Positions 1 to 13,500 of a stretch of 64,000 nt of DNA are shown piece by piece. The position numbers were made by a program, and so were the translations under genes. The DNA comes from Pipra filicauda (lineage: Eukaryota; Chordata; Aves; Passeriformes; Pipridae), in contig NW_024103718.1 of the NCBI RefSeq assembly GCF_003945595.2, positions 1,798,001 through 1,862,000 on the forward strand, given 5' to 3'. Each line of letters starts with the position of its first letter. Position 1 is the first letter of the stretch. The notes beneath the pieces are model-generated. The model was not told the DNA's origin. It saw nothing but the letters and a program-made list of their open reading frames with translations, and did not search any database.

Positions 1-3000
1 ATATCTTATCAATTAACAGCCTCTCTCTTCTTTGTGGCACTTTAAGCACACACCATTACCCTGTTCTTAATTCTTTGTAATGCAATTTAAAAGTCCTATA
101 AAATATTGGAAGAAAGGATATGAAAAAAAAATCATTAAATAAATGTGACACATAGATCTTACAGGGCATGATCTGCATTAATTTATAGAATATACACCAT
201 ATGGAAATTACTTACCTTTTTGGATCTTTTACAGTCATTACAACTTCCTAAGAGGAAATTTGTGGTTTATGGTATGAATTTAGAGGAGGTTTGAGGGTGG
301 GATTTTTGTTATTTGAGGCTGTACCTTGTCATTTAATTTGTATATATCTGCATATTTAATATGACTTATTTCAAAGAGCAGTAGTGACAGTATTTTTTTT
401 ATATTGTTCTTATAATGAATAAATAAATATTATTACCAAATATTAAGAAAACACAGCCTAGGGAATGCAAATCCTCAGTGCAGTATAGGGGATAATTTCT
501 CCTAGAGTATGGGACTGAAAATTGTGTTGCTGAGAGCTTGGTAAGAGGATCAACAGCTCTTCATGGTCACCCTTTCCAATTTAACCCCAAATCAAAAGTA
601 ACTGAAAATTGTTTCCATCTGATATGGTTGTTCATTCCTTGATGGTCTCATAACAAAGCTGGACAGATTGACTGCATTATAAATTTTCCACAATAAGTAC
701 ATTAACGACCGTCCTTGTTTTCAGTATCAGCCAAAATCTCACTGGCAAATTGAGTAGGTGGTCTTCAGAGTAAAGTGACCTTTTATCGAAAGACATACTC
801 TGAATAAAACTGAAGCACACTAAGAAAAGAGGACTATTGTGGGATTACACTGAGTAACTTATGTCACACAGATTCCATTAATAAGTAAAGGCATTCAGGT
901 TCCAAGTCTTAAATTGCAGTATTTTTCAATTTAGGGTACAATTCAATGAAAAAAACCAACCACATAATTCCATAATTGAAACTCATGCAATTTTATTAGC
1001 AGATTATTTCTGACTGTTCTTATTACATGATCGACATAGTAATGCAAAGGTTGTACTGAAACTGTACTGTTCAGTGTCCACAGTATTTTCACACTGTAAA
1101 ACATGGTACATAATAAATCTGAATAAAACCTACTGCACTATACTGAAAGCAATAATTTCAAAAAAATGCATTTTTCCCTAAATAATTTAACGTAATATGG
1201 GAAAATCAATATTTAATTTTTCCAGTACTATTATACACTGGGGGAAAAGCTGGATATATAGTTCAGGATGATAGAATGTTAGAACAGATATACACACAGT
1301 AGTTTGCTAAAGGGTCTTGAATAGTTGCATGTGAATTACAATTAAATGAGGAAGTAGCCCTTATGGTGGAAAGCCAAGGGGTTTAGGACGATTTTTCAGG
1401 AGAGTAGGGTATTCTGGTTGCAGCACAGAGAGGATACCATTCATCTGGGAACAGATAAACCATATTGTGAAGATTTATATTGTGAAGAGTATATCAAACT
1501 ACATTGATGACTTTCTTAAGAAGTTCAGAGTGCAATTAAGAGCCAGACTTTCAGGCAACTTAAATCAAATCAAAATCAAATCTGTTGGTTTTCTCTGAGC
1601 TATATAGTTTGCCCAAGCTGATTATTTGTCCAGATGTAAAGCTGGATGTCTATGGAGAACACAGCAAGGGTGGAGACCATGAACTACTGTAATGCTTCTA
1701 AACATTCTGAGAGGGTTAACTGTGGATGTAGGATGGTTAAAAAACACACTAAAGAATAAATCTATAGCTCTTAGATTAGTTTTCTGAATCTGCCAGGTCA
1801 TATGAAGTCTGAACATGTAATTAGTTTTTATAAAGATACCTGCCAAAGTTTCCAGCCAAATGTTAATTTAAAAAATAAAGTCATGAAGTTTCATCAAGGT
1901 GATTCCCAAGACTGTGGCTAACAGGTCTTCACAATAGCAGCCCACAGAGCAGCTGCTAATTGCTGCATTATTTGGAGTTGTGAGGATAAAGTTACCACAA
2001 CTGCACTGGAAGCAGTCAGATGCTGTGACTGACCCCATGCCATGTCTTTCTCTAGTGGGATTTCTCTAGTAAACTGTGTTGTCTGAATGTTCACAAGTGC
2101 TTCGTAAAAAGGCATGTGATAATTAGGAGTTTCATTAATGAAGTGCTCTTATTTTACGATTTAAAGAAACACAGTAATTATATATAAAAATGAAGCAGAA
2201 CTGTGAATGCCCTGTTGTCATTTCAATCAGTCCATTGACAGAAATATCTTGCAGAGTTGATGCTAGTAAATTAAGATTCACGGTGCCTAATAATTTTTAT
2301 CCATGATGGCATTTTTTAGCGTGCCGGATAGAATGAAACTGAAATATATTTGATATTATTTGATAGACAAAAATAGTAAAGTGAAATACGAATATGTGTA
2401 CTGTTTCCATTGATTGGTACAGAGATGCCTTTGCCTTCCAGTAATGTCAGATTGCATGAAAACACACTAGTACCCATGGCAGAATATCTTGGGTGAATAT
2501 TAACTCTTACCTGAAAAGTTAGAGCCACTCAGGCTTGTTTGTATGGAGTCTTCTAATGTTAATGGAGTCGTCTTCTGCTTTGTCACAAGTACGCCTGCAC
2601 GCCTAGTATCCTGCCAGAGTAAACAGACATAACCCAAGGTAAATCCTTTCATCTAGCAAAGGAATCACAGTAGATGGGCTGGGACAGGAAGGCACATCGG
2701 TGTCCTTGTAGCCTTCATGCCCCTTTGGTCTCACATTTGATGGTGCATTATGCTTTCAACCTGTGATGGAGGACTGGTCATACAAAAGCAGAGCATTTTA
2801 ATCCATTAGTGAGGCAGAAGCTTTCCTGGAGCTGGAGTTCTTGTTCACCTATATAAAATGTGAGTGCAACTAATTAGGACTGAATGAATATCTGTTTTGT
2901 GCTGTTTCTTAAAAGTCTGTGAAACGTTTTTAAATAGAAACCAGTAAACTTCAGAAGACTACTTTCAGACAGGATATTTTGGAAACTTTTATACACACAC

Positions 3001-6000
3001 TCCCAAAAGAAAAAATGGGTTCTGAATATTGTAGTGGAAAAACAAAACAAAACACCCTCACTTTGCTAATTATTTTACATAGTTTCACTGGTCTGAGTGC
3101 AGAACTCCCTATAAGAATGATAATTGGTATCATATAAGGATCTGCAAATTTTTTCTGAAGACTTTTAGTGTACCTTTCCAATTGGCCCCAGCCTACAATG
3201 ACACTGGCAGAGGGTAGAACTACCAAACATTGTATAGATTCTGCGTGTAACTGCTATGACTGTAGGTCTAGCAGAGACTCCCATAGACTATTGTCTATGC
3301 TGATTTTAGAGAACAGACTCATTGCTTCTAGTATACCTCTTCTTTTGTGTTTCATGCAGAGCATACCACTGCTGATGAAATTTCTGTCTTTAACTGAAGG
3401 TACTAGTTTGTAAAGTTCAAGTGAAAAAAAGCACTGAAGTGCTGAGGTTTGTAGATAATTTTATAACTTGAAATAACTATAATAATCTTGGATTGTACCT
3501 CCAAGATTACATGTTATTTTGCTCTAAATGAGCTTTTCTCACATTTTTAATTTCTAGGGATGTTGTGTGATATTCTGATCCTTTAAGAAGGACATTTTAG
3601 AAAACCAGTACTTTTGTAACAAAGAAGGTAGGATTGAGTCACCACTGACTTTATCTTAACTTTGCAGTTCCATCTACCCAATGACAGCACATCTGTGCAT
3701 AGTTAATTCATGTAACCAGGCAAGACATTTATAATTTGTTGTGATTTGTTATAATGCAGACATAAGTAATAGTCTGCAAGTGGAAAACAGTGGTAAGCTT
3801 TCTTACCATGCTGAACTTACCTGCAGAAACACATTCCACAGCATTAACTCTGCCTACATCTGCACTCATCTGCACTGTTGGCACGTCCACTCTATATGTC
3901 TTTTTTTTGTGGAAATACTATATGGTAGTGATGGCTAAATGGATTTCACTCAGAAATATGGCTGGGGCTTACAACAATAATAAAGAGTCGGGAAGTGCTT
4001 CCATGGCTTAGCTGTAACCCATTTGTTTGACTGAGGGAAAAAGAGAAAATATTCAGTGTCAGGAGAGGTTGAAGGAATAATTATATCTTTCGGATCTCTT
4101 CACAAACAGATGGTTACAGTTAAAGGGAATATCTGTCTACAGTGTGCTTTAAAACAGAAAATGTTTTCAAATGGCTACTCCACGGAGAGGGTATTACCTT
4201 CACCTACTCTAGCAGTTTTCTCAGGACAGTATGGAAAGAACAGTCCTTGGCTTTTCCTGAGAGCAAGATTTGCTTTGTTAGTGCTCACTAAATTTGAAAA
4301 GCGAGAACTTTCTCTCCTCTGCACCTATCCTCATAAATAAAACCCCTGCAGTACTTAGATCTAAGTGTATGTTCTATGTATATCTATGCAATAACTAAAG
4401 GACAAATGATCTTCCATTTTTATTTCTACAACTTTAATGAAAGGAATAGGATTGTATTACACAGCAGCAAGTGAGGAAGGAGTGCTGTCATTGCCAAGCC
4501 ACAGAATTGCATCTAGGAAGCATTTATCTTATAATGCGGCACTTGACTCAGGATAGTTTGAATCATCCTGCGTATATGCAGTAGTGACAAAGATATCATT
4601 CTTGATCTTTTTTTTCCTAAGCCTGGTCTGCTCATCTCATCAGTTGAAAAAAATATAACTCCTCTCTCTTCTTTCCTCAGTCACAACTTTATATCCAGGA
4701 ATGACCTTTAATGTGCTGCCTTGAAAGACATTGAAAATAATAGGTGTGTGATGTAAAACAATAAAATGTTCTGTGTCCCTGTTATGAGCAAGGGACTGTA
4801 TAGAATCAAACTTCCTAATGCTTTTTGTTTTACTAATTCTAACCTAACCAACCTTAACACGTAGCTAGTACAACTCATCATATTTTAAATAAAGTCCTAG
4901 AATTTCAGGATTAGCTTATTGTAAAAATTTACAATATTAAGATGTTAAATATATAGCATAATATGTGTAAAATACTCTGAATTCTATTTGAAAATAAGAT
5001 TACAGGGAATCATAATGCACTGTTTACATAAATAAGCAAGTGTCTTTAAGAAAATGTAAGCACCTATCAGAATACACATCAGTGCAGGAGGCAAACAGTC
5101 ATCAGCAGTGTACCAGTTTGCCTTCCATGGGCTGAGAGCCATGTCTGTATTTCATACTAAAACACATACTGTTACTGGCTGATGCAGCCTGGATGCATGC
5201 TGGATGTGCTGTGAGACCATCACAGGGGATGCAGGCAGAATTAGTCTCATTTTTGTTCACAAAGCTGAGAAGATTCAGCTGAGATGCAGATGAAATTAAA
5301 GCAGATCTGTGGGTGACTTATGGGCAAATGTAATGTCTGAAGGTATGCCAGGCCCAGCTCGGCACATACACTCACTCTGCAACATTCAATTTTCAATGGC
5401 ATCATGTAGGACATGCTGAAACAGCTAGCTTGACTGTTCCAGTTTTCATTTGAAAGATTCTTAAAGCAAGAGGACCTTTTTTTCTTTTGTACTTGTACCA
5501 TAGTATTGAATGCCACAGGTTGATATAAACCTGTTAAAATATTGAATCAGTGCTATGTGATGTTTTACCAAGAGTTCGTTACCAATATGGGTAGGTCCAA
5601 ACACAGATGGGAAGGCAAGCACCTGTCTTATTTCAACACTTGATAGTAGAAAGGGCAAGAAGGTGTCTTATTCGTCTTCTGCTGGTCATCTTACACAGCT
5701 TGGTGCAAACCTCAGAGCAGGACAGGCCTGGAAAGTTAAAACCAGCAGCAAATACACTATGTGATTAGTATGACATTCTGTAATCTAGGGTAAGAAACCT
5801 TACCTCAACCTTAGGATAAGCATGCAATATCGATTAACATCCTGCCAAAGGTTCAAAGGGACATGAATTAGACCCTGTAGAATAGAGAATGTGTCCCAAC
5901 CAGGAACTGTAGTCAGAGGTATATGTATAAATACCCCACCTCATTTTTAAAACAAAGTTTAGTAGACTTGTATCTGCATATGTTGTAACTCAATATAGTC

Positions 6001-6390
6001 CCGTGAAAGTCACCTTGGTGTTATATTGTAATACACTGAGGTACATATTCTGTCATCTTGAGTTACAAAAGCTATGCTTAAAGCACAGATTAAATGACAC
6101 CAGGACATATTTCCAGGCACTGGAAGCCTTTCATACGTTATTGCATTGTTAGAATATTCTCTGTTACACTTTTGCTTTGTGTTACTAATGCCATCAAGAG
6201 TAATTCTCAGTCATATTTTTAGAGTTATCTTAATGGCTCACTTGGAATAAACACCTGCTTTTGTGGTCACCTGTTTTGAAGACTAAGAGAGCTTGATGGT
6301 ACAGATGAAGCCAAACCATAGACTGGTCTCAGGGCCAGAGTATGCAGGCGGTACATCATTGGCTAAAAACAGAAAGATTTGGGTAAATGC
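1..6390. other. Unique AT-rich DNA, no gene recognised
   Basis: I see no repeat family, RNA gene or convincing exon here. Open frames on both strands are under about 100 codons, have no recognisable domain, and overlap on opposite strands as chance frames do. Scattered A and T runs are the only low-complexity sequence. It is read as intergenic or intronic background. Confidence 0.6.
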
Positions 6391-6399
6391 AGGACAGCT

Positions 6400-6780
6400 G
6401 CTGAATAAGTAAAGGAACACATATCTCACCAAACTCTTAGCCTTCCATGATGTGATGAGTGGCTCGGTGGATGAGAGAGAACAGTGAATCTTGCCTTGAC
6501 TTTAACAAAGTTTTTGAGACTGTCTGCTATAAGCTCCTCATAGACAAGTTTATGAAGTATGGCCTAGAAAAATGGGTAGTAAAGTGATTTACAAATCGGC
6601 TGAATTTTTGGACTCAAAAAATTATTATCAGTGGAACGGAGTCCGTCTGGATGCCAGGCAGGAGTATGTACCACAGAGGTTGATACTGGTTCCAGTATTC
6701 TTTAATATCTTTTTTATTGACTTGGACAATAGGGTAGAGAGCACCCTCAGGAAGTTTTCAAACAAAAGTAGAAGCCATTT
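6400..6780 (+). mobile_element. CR1 LINE fragment, reverse transcriptase region
   Basis: Translating the plus strand in pieces gives the CR1 reverse-transcriptase order: a LTKLLAFHDVMSGSVDE-like stretch, then a LDFNKVFETV-like motif A near 6500. Next comes a YGLEKWVV-like stretch, then a degraded version of the VPQG...[13 protein letters not shown] block near 6670-6730. Stops and frame changes interrupt every block, so this is a dead copy with no 5' end and no 3' tail. The right edge is uncertain: after about 6780 the similarity fades. A 104-codon open frame starting at 6572 crosses this relic and is not a gene. The CR1 assignment rests on the motif order. The edges are good to about 50 bases. 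Confidence 0.72.
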
Positions 6781-8789
6781 TTCCATGAGTTGGGCAAAGG
6801 TGGTCAAAACAAACAGCAGAAGAGAGCTGCAACAGAAACATAAAAACAAATTCAGTAGTCACATAGCTGAATTCTTTCTTTTTTAAAAGTGGAAAGACAG
6901 AAAAGGTCTCCTCCACCTCAACAGAACTCTTTGACTTCAGAGTGTCCTATGTATTATGCTAATCATGTACTTGGTGCAGAGAGCAGCTCCAGAGGAAATC
7001 AACTCCCAAGAAAGATCAACTTTTAAAAGTTGTAGAGATTCTTTTGTATTTAGTAATATAAAGGGTAATCCAAGTTCTGGCAAAGTAAGACAAAAGTCTA
7101 GGAAATAAGTACCTGAGTAGTAACATCAGAAGATAATAACCTGAAGAAGTTTCATGCCAATAATGTGTCTCCCTAGAGATGAATAAGGCAAATGGTCATA
7201 TCCAGTGATAGTTGAAGCTTCAATCAGAACCTCTTACAGTGAAAACATTTTCCTAGAATATCACAGCAGCCGTATGTGCAGTCCCAGTTATTGACACTGT
7301 AGAGAATCAGATGCAAAATCTATAATTCATCTGCCAGCTGAGAAATCACTGTCAATTTTTCCTCTTACAGTAAGAGCCTGGGAAAGCTTTAGATGTAGAA
7401 AGTGGTCCTTGATGTAGCACCTAATTCTACACTTCAGTTTTATTTTAAGCCTATGACAAGTTTCTTCTAGAGTTACAACAGACATAAAACATATTATTCA
7501 CTGGGTTTGCTAACATTTTGTGGATTCTCAGTACTACTTCTGTGTAATGTTCAAGGTATCAAGTTCATGATTTAAAAGGTAACTGAGCTTTTCTAGATAA
7601 ATAATACGACTACATCTCCCTGTTTACTGTTTTTATTTTCCAGTTTTGTTACTGTAGATATTTCCAGAGACATTATTTGTTTATGGTGTTTCTGAACATC
7701 CTAACACTGAGTGTTGCATGATTTGAGGGCCTGTATAAGTGGGTTTTAGCACAAACCAGCCTCAAAATGCAAATCCTTTAGAGAGAAGAAGTGCATGCTT
7801 TGTGTTTCATAAGCATGAATACAGAAAATACTGAGAAATGGCATGTGTGGGAAGTGATAAGGTCATAGGCAGTCTTTTGGACATGACATATGGAGAAAAG
7901 TTGAATTTCCATTTGCAGGTTCTACCTCCCGTGCTGGAGAGGATAGCTGGAGGATATGGTGATGTCCTGAACAGGACCAAGATTTTGAGTGGCAAAACCT
8001 TTTCACCTTTCGGGGAAAGACAGATCTCATACTTTAATGATACTGAATTTTCAACATGTTAAACAGAGAGGAAAGATGGAGAACCATGATGTTCTACAAC
8101 TGGGAAATGAGCATTAAAATTGTGCATAAGGTCTGATAAATTATTAAAGAGAAGGAGAGGGGATAAAAAGAAACAGAATAAACATTTGCTACAACTAATG
8201 ATGTGGAAATCTTGAGCAACAAGCTGGCAAACAGGTTACAGTAGAATCTTTGGACAAGAGCAAGCTTTAAGTCGTATAGTAAAAGAAAGATAAAAAAGCA
8301 AAAAAGCAGGGGTTTTAAAAAATTTAGAATATAGTAGTTTAACATTATCTGCAGCCATTCAATCTGCATAAAGCTTTTGCAGTTCTTGCAACGGTAGGGT
8401 TATCTTGCTGCTTTGAACAAATAGGTCAGAAGGAGGAATCTCTATCCCATGGCAAAGTTCTGAAGTTCTGGGCATGTCTGTTAGAAAACGGTTTTGAAAT
8501 ACACCTGATTTCAGAATGAGAACACCCTTCCTCTTGAAGGGTGTTGAATGCAAACATACTTGGAATTCACTGTAGATTTATTTGTCCCTTCAGATCTGCC
8601 TTCAATTCCACAAAACCCTCTTGAACCAAAGTTTATTGTTTATTAAATAGTTTGTGCTCATTGACCACATTTTCCAAGAAAACATCATGTGGTAGAATTC
8701 TTTGACCAACTCTGTTTGGGGAAATAATAGTGAAGTAATCAAAAAGAGTGATCAAAATTAAATTATTTTCCCCAAGGCGAGTCTATTTT
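6781..8789. other. Unique sequence between CR1 copies
   Basis: AT-rich DNA with no recognised repeat or exon. It contains a perfect 10-bp inverted repeat at 8521-8545, listed separately. A 74-codon plus-strand frame at 7838-8062 has no recognisable domain and is treated as chance. Confidence 0.5.
8521..8545. repeat. Perfect hairpin, 10-bp stem, 5-nt loop
   Basis: The arms AACACCCTTC (8521-8530) and GAAGGGTGTT (8536-8545) are exact reverse complements around the loop CTCTT. It is GC-richer than its surroundings. No T-run follows and nothing ties it to a known RNA, so it is recorded only as a structural motif. Confidence 0.85.
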
Positions 8790-10536
8790 GTCTGATGGGG
8801 ACATAGCCAGGATTGACAGAGATAAGGTGTGGGAGGGGAGAACTATAGTGACCACCCTAATAGCAGAAGGAGACTAAAGAGGGAATATCTCAAGCAAACA
8901 CAAACAGCCGAAGATATAACCATAAGACAGGACTATGGGGACTTCTCACCCCCACTGGGATACTGACACTATCAAATACTTCTCTAAAGTACCTGTACGC
9001 CATGGCATGCCGTATGGGGAACAAAAAGGGGAAACTAGAGATTTGTGCACAGTCACAGACCTTTGATGTCATTGCGATTACAGAGACATAGTGGGATAGC
9101 TTGCATGACTGAATGTTTTCATGAAGGGTTACATAGTGCTTAGGAGAGACAGACCAGGAGGGTTTGATGGCGGAGTTGCTCTCTATGTAAGAACACTTTG
9201 AATGTATGGATCTTGTCTTGGGGTGGATGACGAGTGAGTTGAGAAATTAAAGGATTAAAGGGCAAACTAGTGACAGCGACACTGTTGTGGATTCTTGCTA
9301 CAGGTCGCTTGATTAGGAGGAAGTGGATGAGGTCTTCTACAGACTGGAAGTAGCCTCACAGTCCCTGGTTCTTGTGGAGGACTTTAACCACCCTGACATC
9401 TGCTATAGAAGCAAGGCAGTGAAGCACAAGCAGTGCAGGAGGTTCCTGGAAAGCACTGATGACAACATCCTGACATGGAGATGAAGGAACCAAAAAGGAA
9501 TAGTGTGCTGCTTGACCTTATACTAACTAACAGGGAAGGCCTTGCTGGAGGTACGAAGGTTGGGGGCAGACGATGACAGTGACCATAAGATTCTGGAGTT
9601 CAGTATCTGGTGAAGAGGGAACAGGGCAGCAATTAATATCCCAGCTATGGACTTCAGGTCTTTATCCTCTTCAGGGATCTTCTTGGAAGAATCCAATGAT
9701 CTGATGGAACAGAACCTGCAGGGAAAAGGGGTCCTAGAAAGTTTGTTGATATTCAAGGAGCATTTCCTCCAGGTTCAAGAATGATGCATCCTGATGAGCA
9801 AGAAATCAGGCAAAGGGGGCAAAAGACCTGTGTGGATGAATAAAGAACACCTGTCATTCCTCAAAAATAAGCAGGAAATGCACAGGAGATGGAAGCAGGT
9901 CAAGTCATCTGAATGAATATAGAGAGGTTGCCAGAGTAAGTAGAAATGAGACAGGGAAGGCCAAGGCCCATCTGGAATTAAAGCTGGCTCTTGGTCCAGA
10001 CTGCCAGTTCTGGACTCCTCAGTACAAGAGGCATGGAGCTCCTGGAGCAGGTCCAGCGGAGGGCTACAAATATTATTAGGGGACTGGAGCATCTCTCTTA
10101 CAAAGAAAGGCTGAGAGTTGGGCCTATTCAGCTTCAAGAGGAGATGACTCAGTGCCTGTAAGCATATGAAGGGAGTGTGTCAAATGGATGGAGTCAGGCT
10201 CCTTTTGGTGATGCTGAGCAATAGGACAAGAGGCAATGGGCATAAACTGATGCATAGGAAGTTCCACCTGAATGTGAGTATAAACTGATGCACAGGAAGT
10301 TCCACCTGAATACGAGGAAGAACTTTACTGTGTGGGTGACCAAGCAATGGAACAGATTACCCAGAGAGGTTATGGAGTCTTTCTCACTGCAGATATTCAA
10401 GAACTACCTGGACAAAATCCCCTGTCATGTGCTCTGAGATGACCCTGCTCAGGTAGGGATGTTGGACCAGATGATCCACCATGGTCTCTTCCAACCTTAC
10501 CCATTCTGTGATTCTGTCATTCTGTTATTCTGTGAT
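8790..10536 (+). mobile_element. CR1 LINE, endonuclease part fused to 3' end
   Basis: CR1 elements are avian non-LTR retrotransposons whose second ORF encodes an endonuclease followed by a reverse transcriptase. The plus-strand translation from about 8960 matches the order of the CR1 endonuclease: a LKYLYAMACRMGNKK-like start, then ITET (catalytic Glu) near 9080. VEDFNHPDICY follows near 9380 and DSDHK (the SDH catalytic motif) near 9575. Near 9995-10030 it jumps to the extreme 3' end of CR1 (EQVQRRATNIIRGLEHLSYKERL, then 3' UTR), so the whole reverse transcriptase is absent. It ends in four ATTCTGTGA-type octamers at about 10503-10536, the CR1 signature. Stops (for example the Trp after ITET read as stop) and frameshifts show it is dead. 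A 37-bp segment is tandemly duplicated near its 3' end. Confidence 0.92.
10242..10316 (+). repeat. 37-bp tandem duplication inside CR1
   Basis: Positions 10242-10278 and 10280-10316 are two copies of one 37-bp unit beginning ATAAACTGATGCA, with period 38 and about 34 of 37 positions identical. Other CR1 copies, as I recall them, have this stretch once, so the duplication looks private to this copy or its subfamily. Confidence 0.85.
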
Positions 10537-13500
10537 GGTAATTGGTGAATGATCTCTCCCTGTCCTTTTCTCAGTTACATTTTGTCTTCCCTGTCCAGCT
10601 AAGGAGGGAAAGTGACAGAGCAGCAGTCAGGGTCAATCAACCATGGAATTTTATAGAGGAAAATTGGATAAAAATTGGGAAAATTTCTCCTAAGACTATA
10701 TATGTTCCATGAGTCTGTCTCAGTCTAACAGAAGCCTATAGGTTATTGATTCCTCACTGCATTACTGGTAGTTCCTTAGCTGCTTTCTTAGTCATACAGT
10801 TACAGTTAGAAAGAGAAAAGATTGTTTAATGGAAGAAGAAATAGATTAGGAATTTTATGCTTCCCAGCTGGAAAGTAGAGATAGGCTAAAAAGAGCATAT
10901 TGGCCTTTCCACATTTCCTTTGGGGAATACATATTGTAATTAATTGTTTGAGTAATTGCATATCTGGCTGAGAGATATGGAACATGTGGAATTCAGGAGA
11001 AATTTAAAAGCAAATGAAGGCTAAAACTAGATTTACAGAGCCCTTGGTGACAAAAGGTTGGACAGATCCTTTATATCCCTTTTTATTTGAGGGGTATAAA
11101 GGAAGGAGAATGTAGAGGGACACACTAGGGCTATGCTACCATAGTTGGGGTACACCAGTAGGGACCCTGCTGTCACGTAGAGGGTAGCTCAGAAAAACTA
11201 CAAGTAAGCTCTTCCAGGAATGAATCATTCTTCCTGTTCAGCAACAGGTTTTCAGGTTTTTTAAAGGAACTCCAAGTTCTAAAACTCTGCTAACGAGAAA
11301 CAGGACTTTCTTGAGAGACCAGAAGAAAAGATGGATGTTTGCATAGGTTTTCTATCAGTGAGAAAGGGAACTGCCTCTGGAGCTGGGAGGATGGTTGAAG
11401 AATTTTATCAGACACTCATTGATCCCTTTTCTGTGGTGGTTTCCGAAGGCTTTAAAAGATGTCTTGAGTGAAAGAACATTATGATCTTCACCATATAAAG
11501 GCCTTTTGCATTGATTTCTTTCTTTGGTAAAAATTAATATTTAGAGAATACTAGAGATCAGAGATTTATGGCCTATTTGAAATAGATGACAAAATTTTGA
11601 TTCTATTTTAGCTAAGAGACTGGGAAAGAAAATAACAGGACAATTATTACATCTCAACCACTCTAGTACCCCTAAAGTGTAATGAAATTACCTTCTGCCT
11701 GTCAAACTGCCCCTACAAGACTCTTGACTTCTGTAATATTTGCTATTTACATTTGCTTGACATTTAACAGTTGTTGCTGTCTAGAAGGACACAGAGAGGA
11801 TTTTTGCCAGAAATTAACTTCAATAACAGTATCTGAAGCAGTTGCATTCGTTGTTAATATCCTGATGGAATAAGGTCATCTGTGTTAGAAGAAAAAACAA
11901 AAGAAGAAAACTGCAGTACTGGGCTGCATTTCTGCAGTTCAGAATTAAGCAGTGTCATGTCCTTGGCCACTGAACCATAAACCTGTAGGTCTCTAGTGGA
12001 TGAAGAGTGCAGGTGCACTGTCAATCACAACCTGCAAGGCCTGTCTCACTATTGTCTAGCTTTACATGCAAACACTATCTTTTAATGAGATCTTAGCTGT
12101 TAGAAATGCTTCCAGGTTGTGGTAGGATTCCAGTTCTTCAGGCATTCAACTTTTTTGATTACTCTAGCTTCTATCAGCATGATGGATTTTTAGTGCTGCA
12201 TGGGAGAGCAGGGCAAAGACAGGGAAAAAGGTGTGGCTGGGGCACTGCAGTCAGCCCTGTGTCTCATCCATTTCTTCACTATGTGAACCAAGAAAGGGGA
12301 GCTTTCTACTGCTTTCAGACAGTCTGGACATTATGATGTTAAATTTATTGCATCCCAAAATATTATTTGACCTATAATTTAAAGCTATATTAAAGTAACA
12401 CCAAGAATCCTTAGTGATGCCCTGGTATATGAGCGCCATACCTGCAACAACCTCTCTGCTCAGACAGGTTGCTCTTGAATAGACAAGACAGTTTCCTCGT
12501 GCCTCTGTTAAGTGCTTTTCTTACGCTTCTTCTACTGGTTTGCTCAGGTCCGTCAGGGCTTCTGTAAGAAGAGCTAAATATCTAACCCAGATTTGCTGAG
12601 TTTTCATTTAGTATCTTAATCACAGTGCTATTTTTTTTCCTTTCACAGATGATATATTTGCTTTCCATTTTTCAGAAGTGGCTTTAAAGACAGGTTAAAT
12701 TATTAACTGAAGGCACCAGTTATTGGAAAACAAAAAGCTCAAGGACACACATACAGTAGCTCTCAACCTGCAGTGGTGTGAGGATGTTTTTCAATTGATA
12801 CTGTAAGTGCAGAATTAGCATAATCAACAATCATTCCTCCAGAGTCACTGGATTCTATGATACTCTTGCTGTGAGTAGAATGTGCTCCAGCATGCTATGC
12901 TCCACTCACTGAGAAAATGAAAGATTCGTAGAGACCACGGATTAATGATCTCCAGCCGGCCAGCTTCACTTGGGTATGTAGCAGCAGGTAAGTGGAAGCT
13001 GAGGAAAAGTTCCAGTTCACATATTTGAATTTTAAAGGCAGTGTCTGTCCTTTGACTGTATGCTAGCACAATTCCCTCTGCAGTGTAGCAGAGTACTATT
13101 AATTAAATCAGAGCTGGCTTTTTATGTTTTACTGCTGTTGACATTTTTGCAGCTGTTAGAGAAATGACTCAAGGCCTACAAGTTCTGGGTCATTTTTCAT
13201 TTATCAGATATTTTCTCCTCTACATACTCAATTCTGACTTTTATTTTTATTAATTCCTTATTGTACCTGAGGATCATTGTGATATTTCATAGGAATTTTA
13301 TAACTTGAACAGAGGTAGGGATATTATCTGAAACCACCTTTACCAACCTGATGTCTATTTAGACAGGGACAAAATCTGACATTCTGAAGTGTGAAGACCC
13401 TCTTTAATTCAAGTTGCTTGAGGCATTTTGCATGATATCTCAAGTTTAAAATTTTAAAGTTTAAAATTTTTGGTTGCTTGAATTTATATGACAAATCTAG

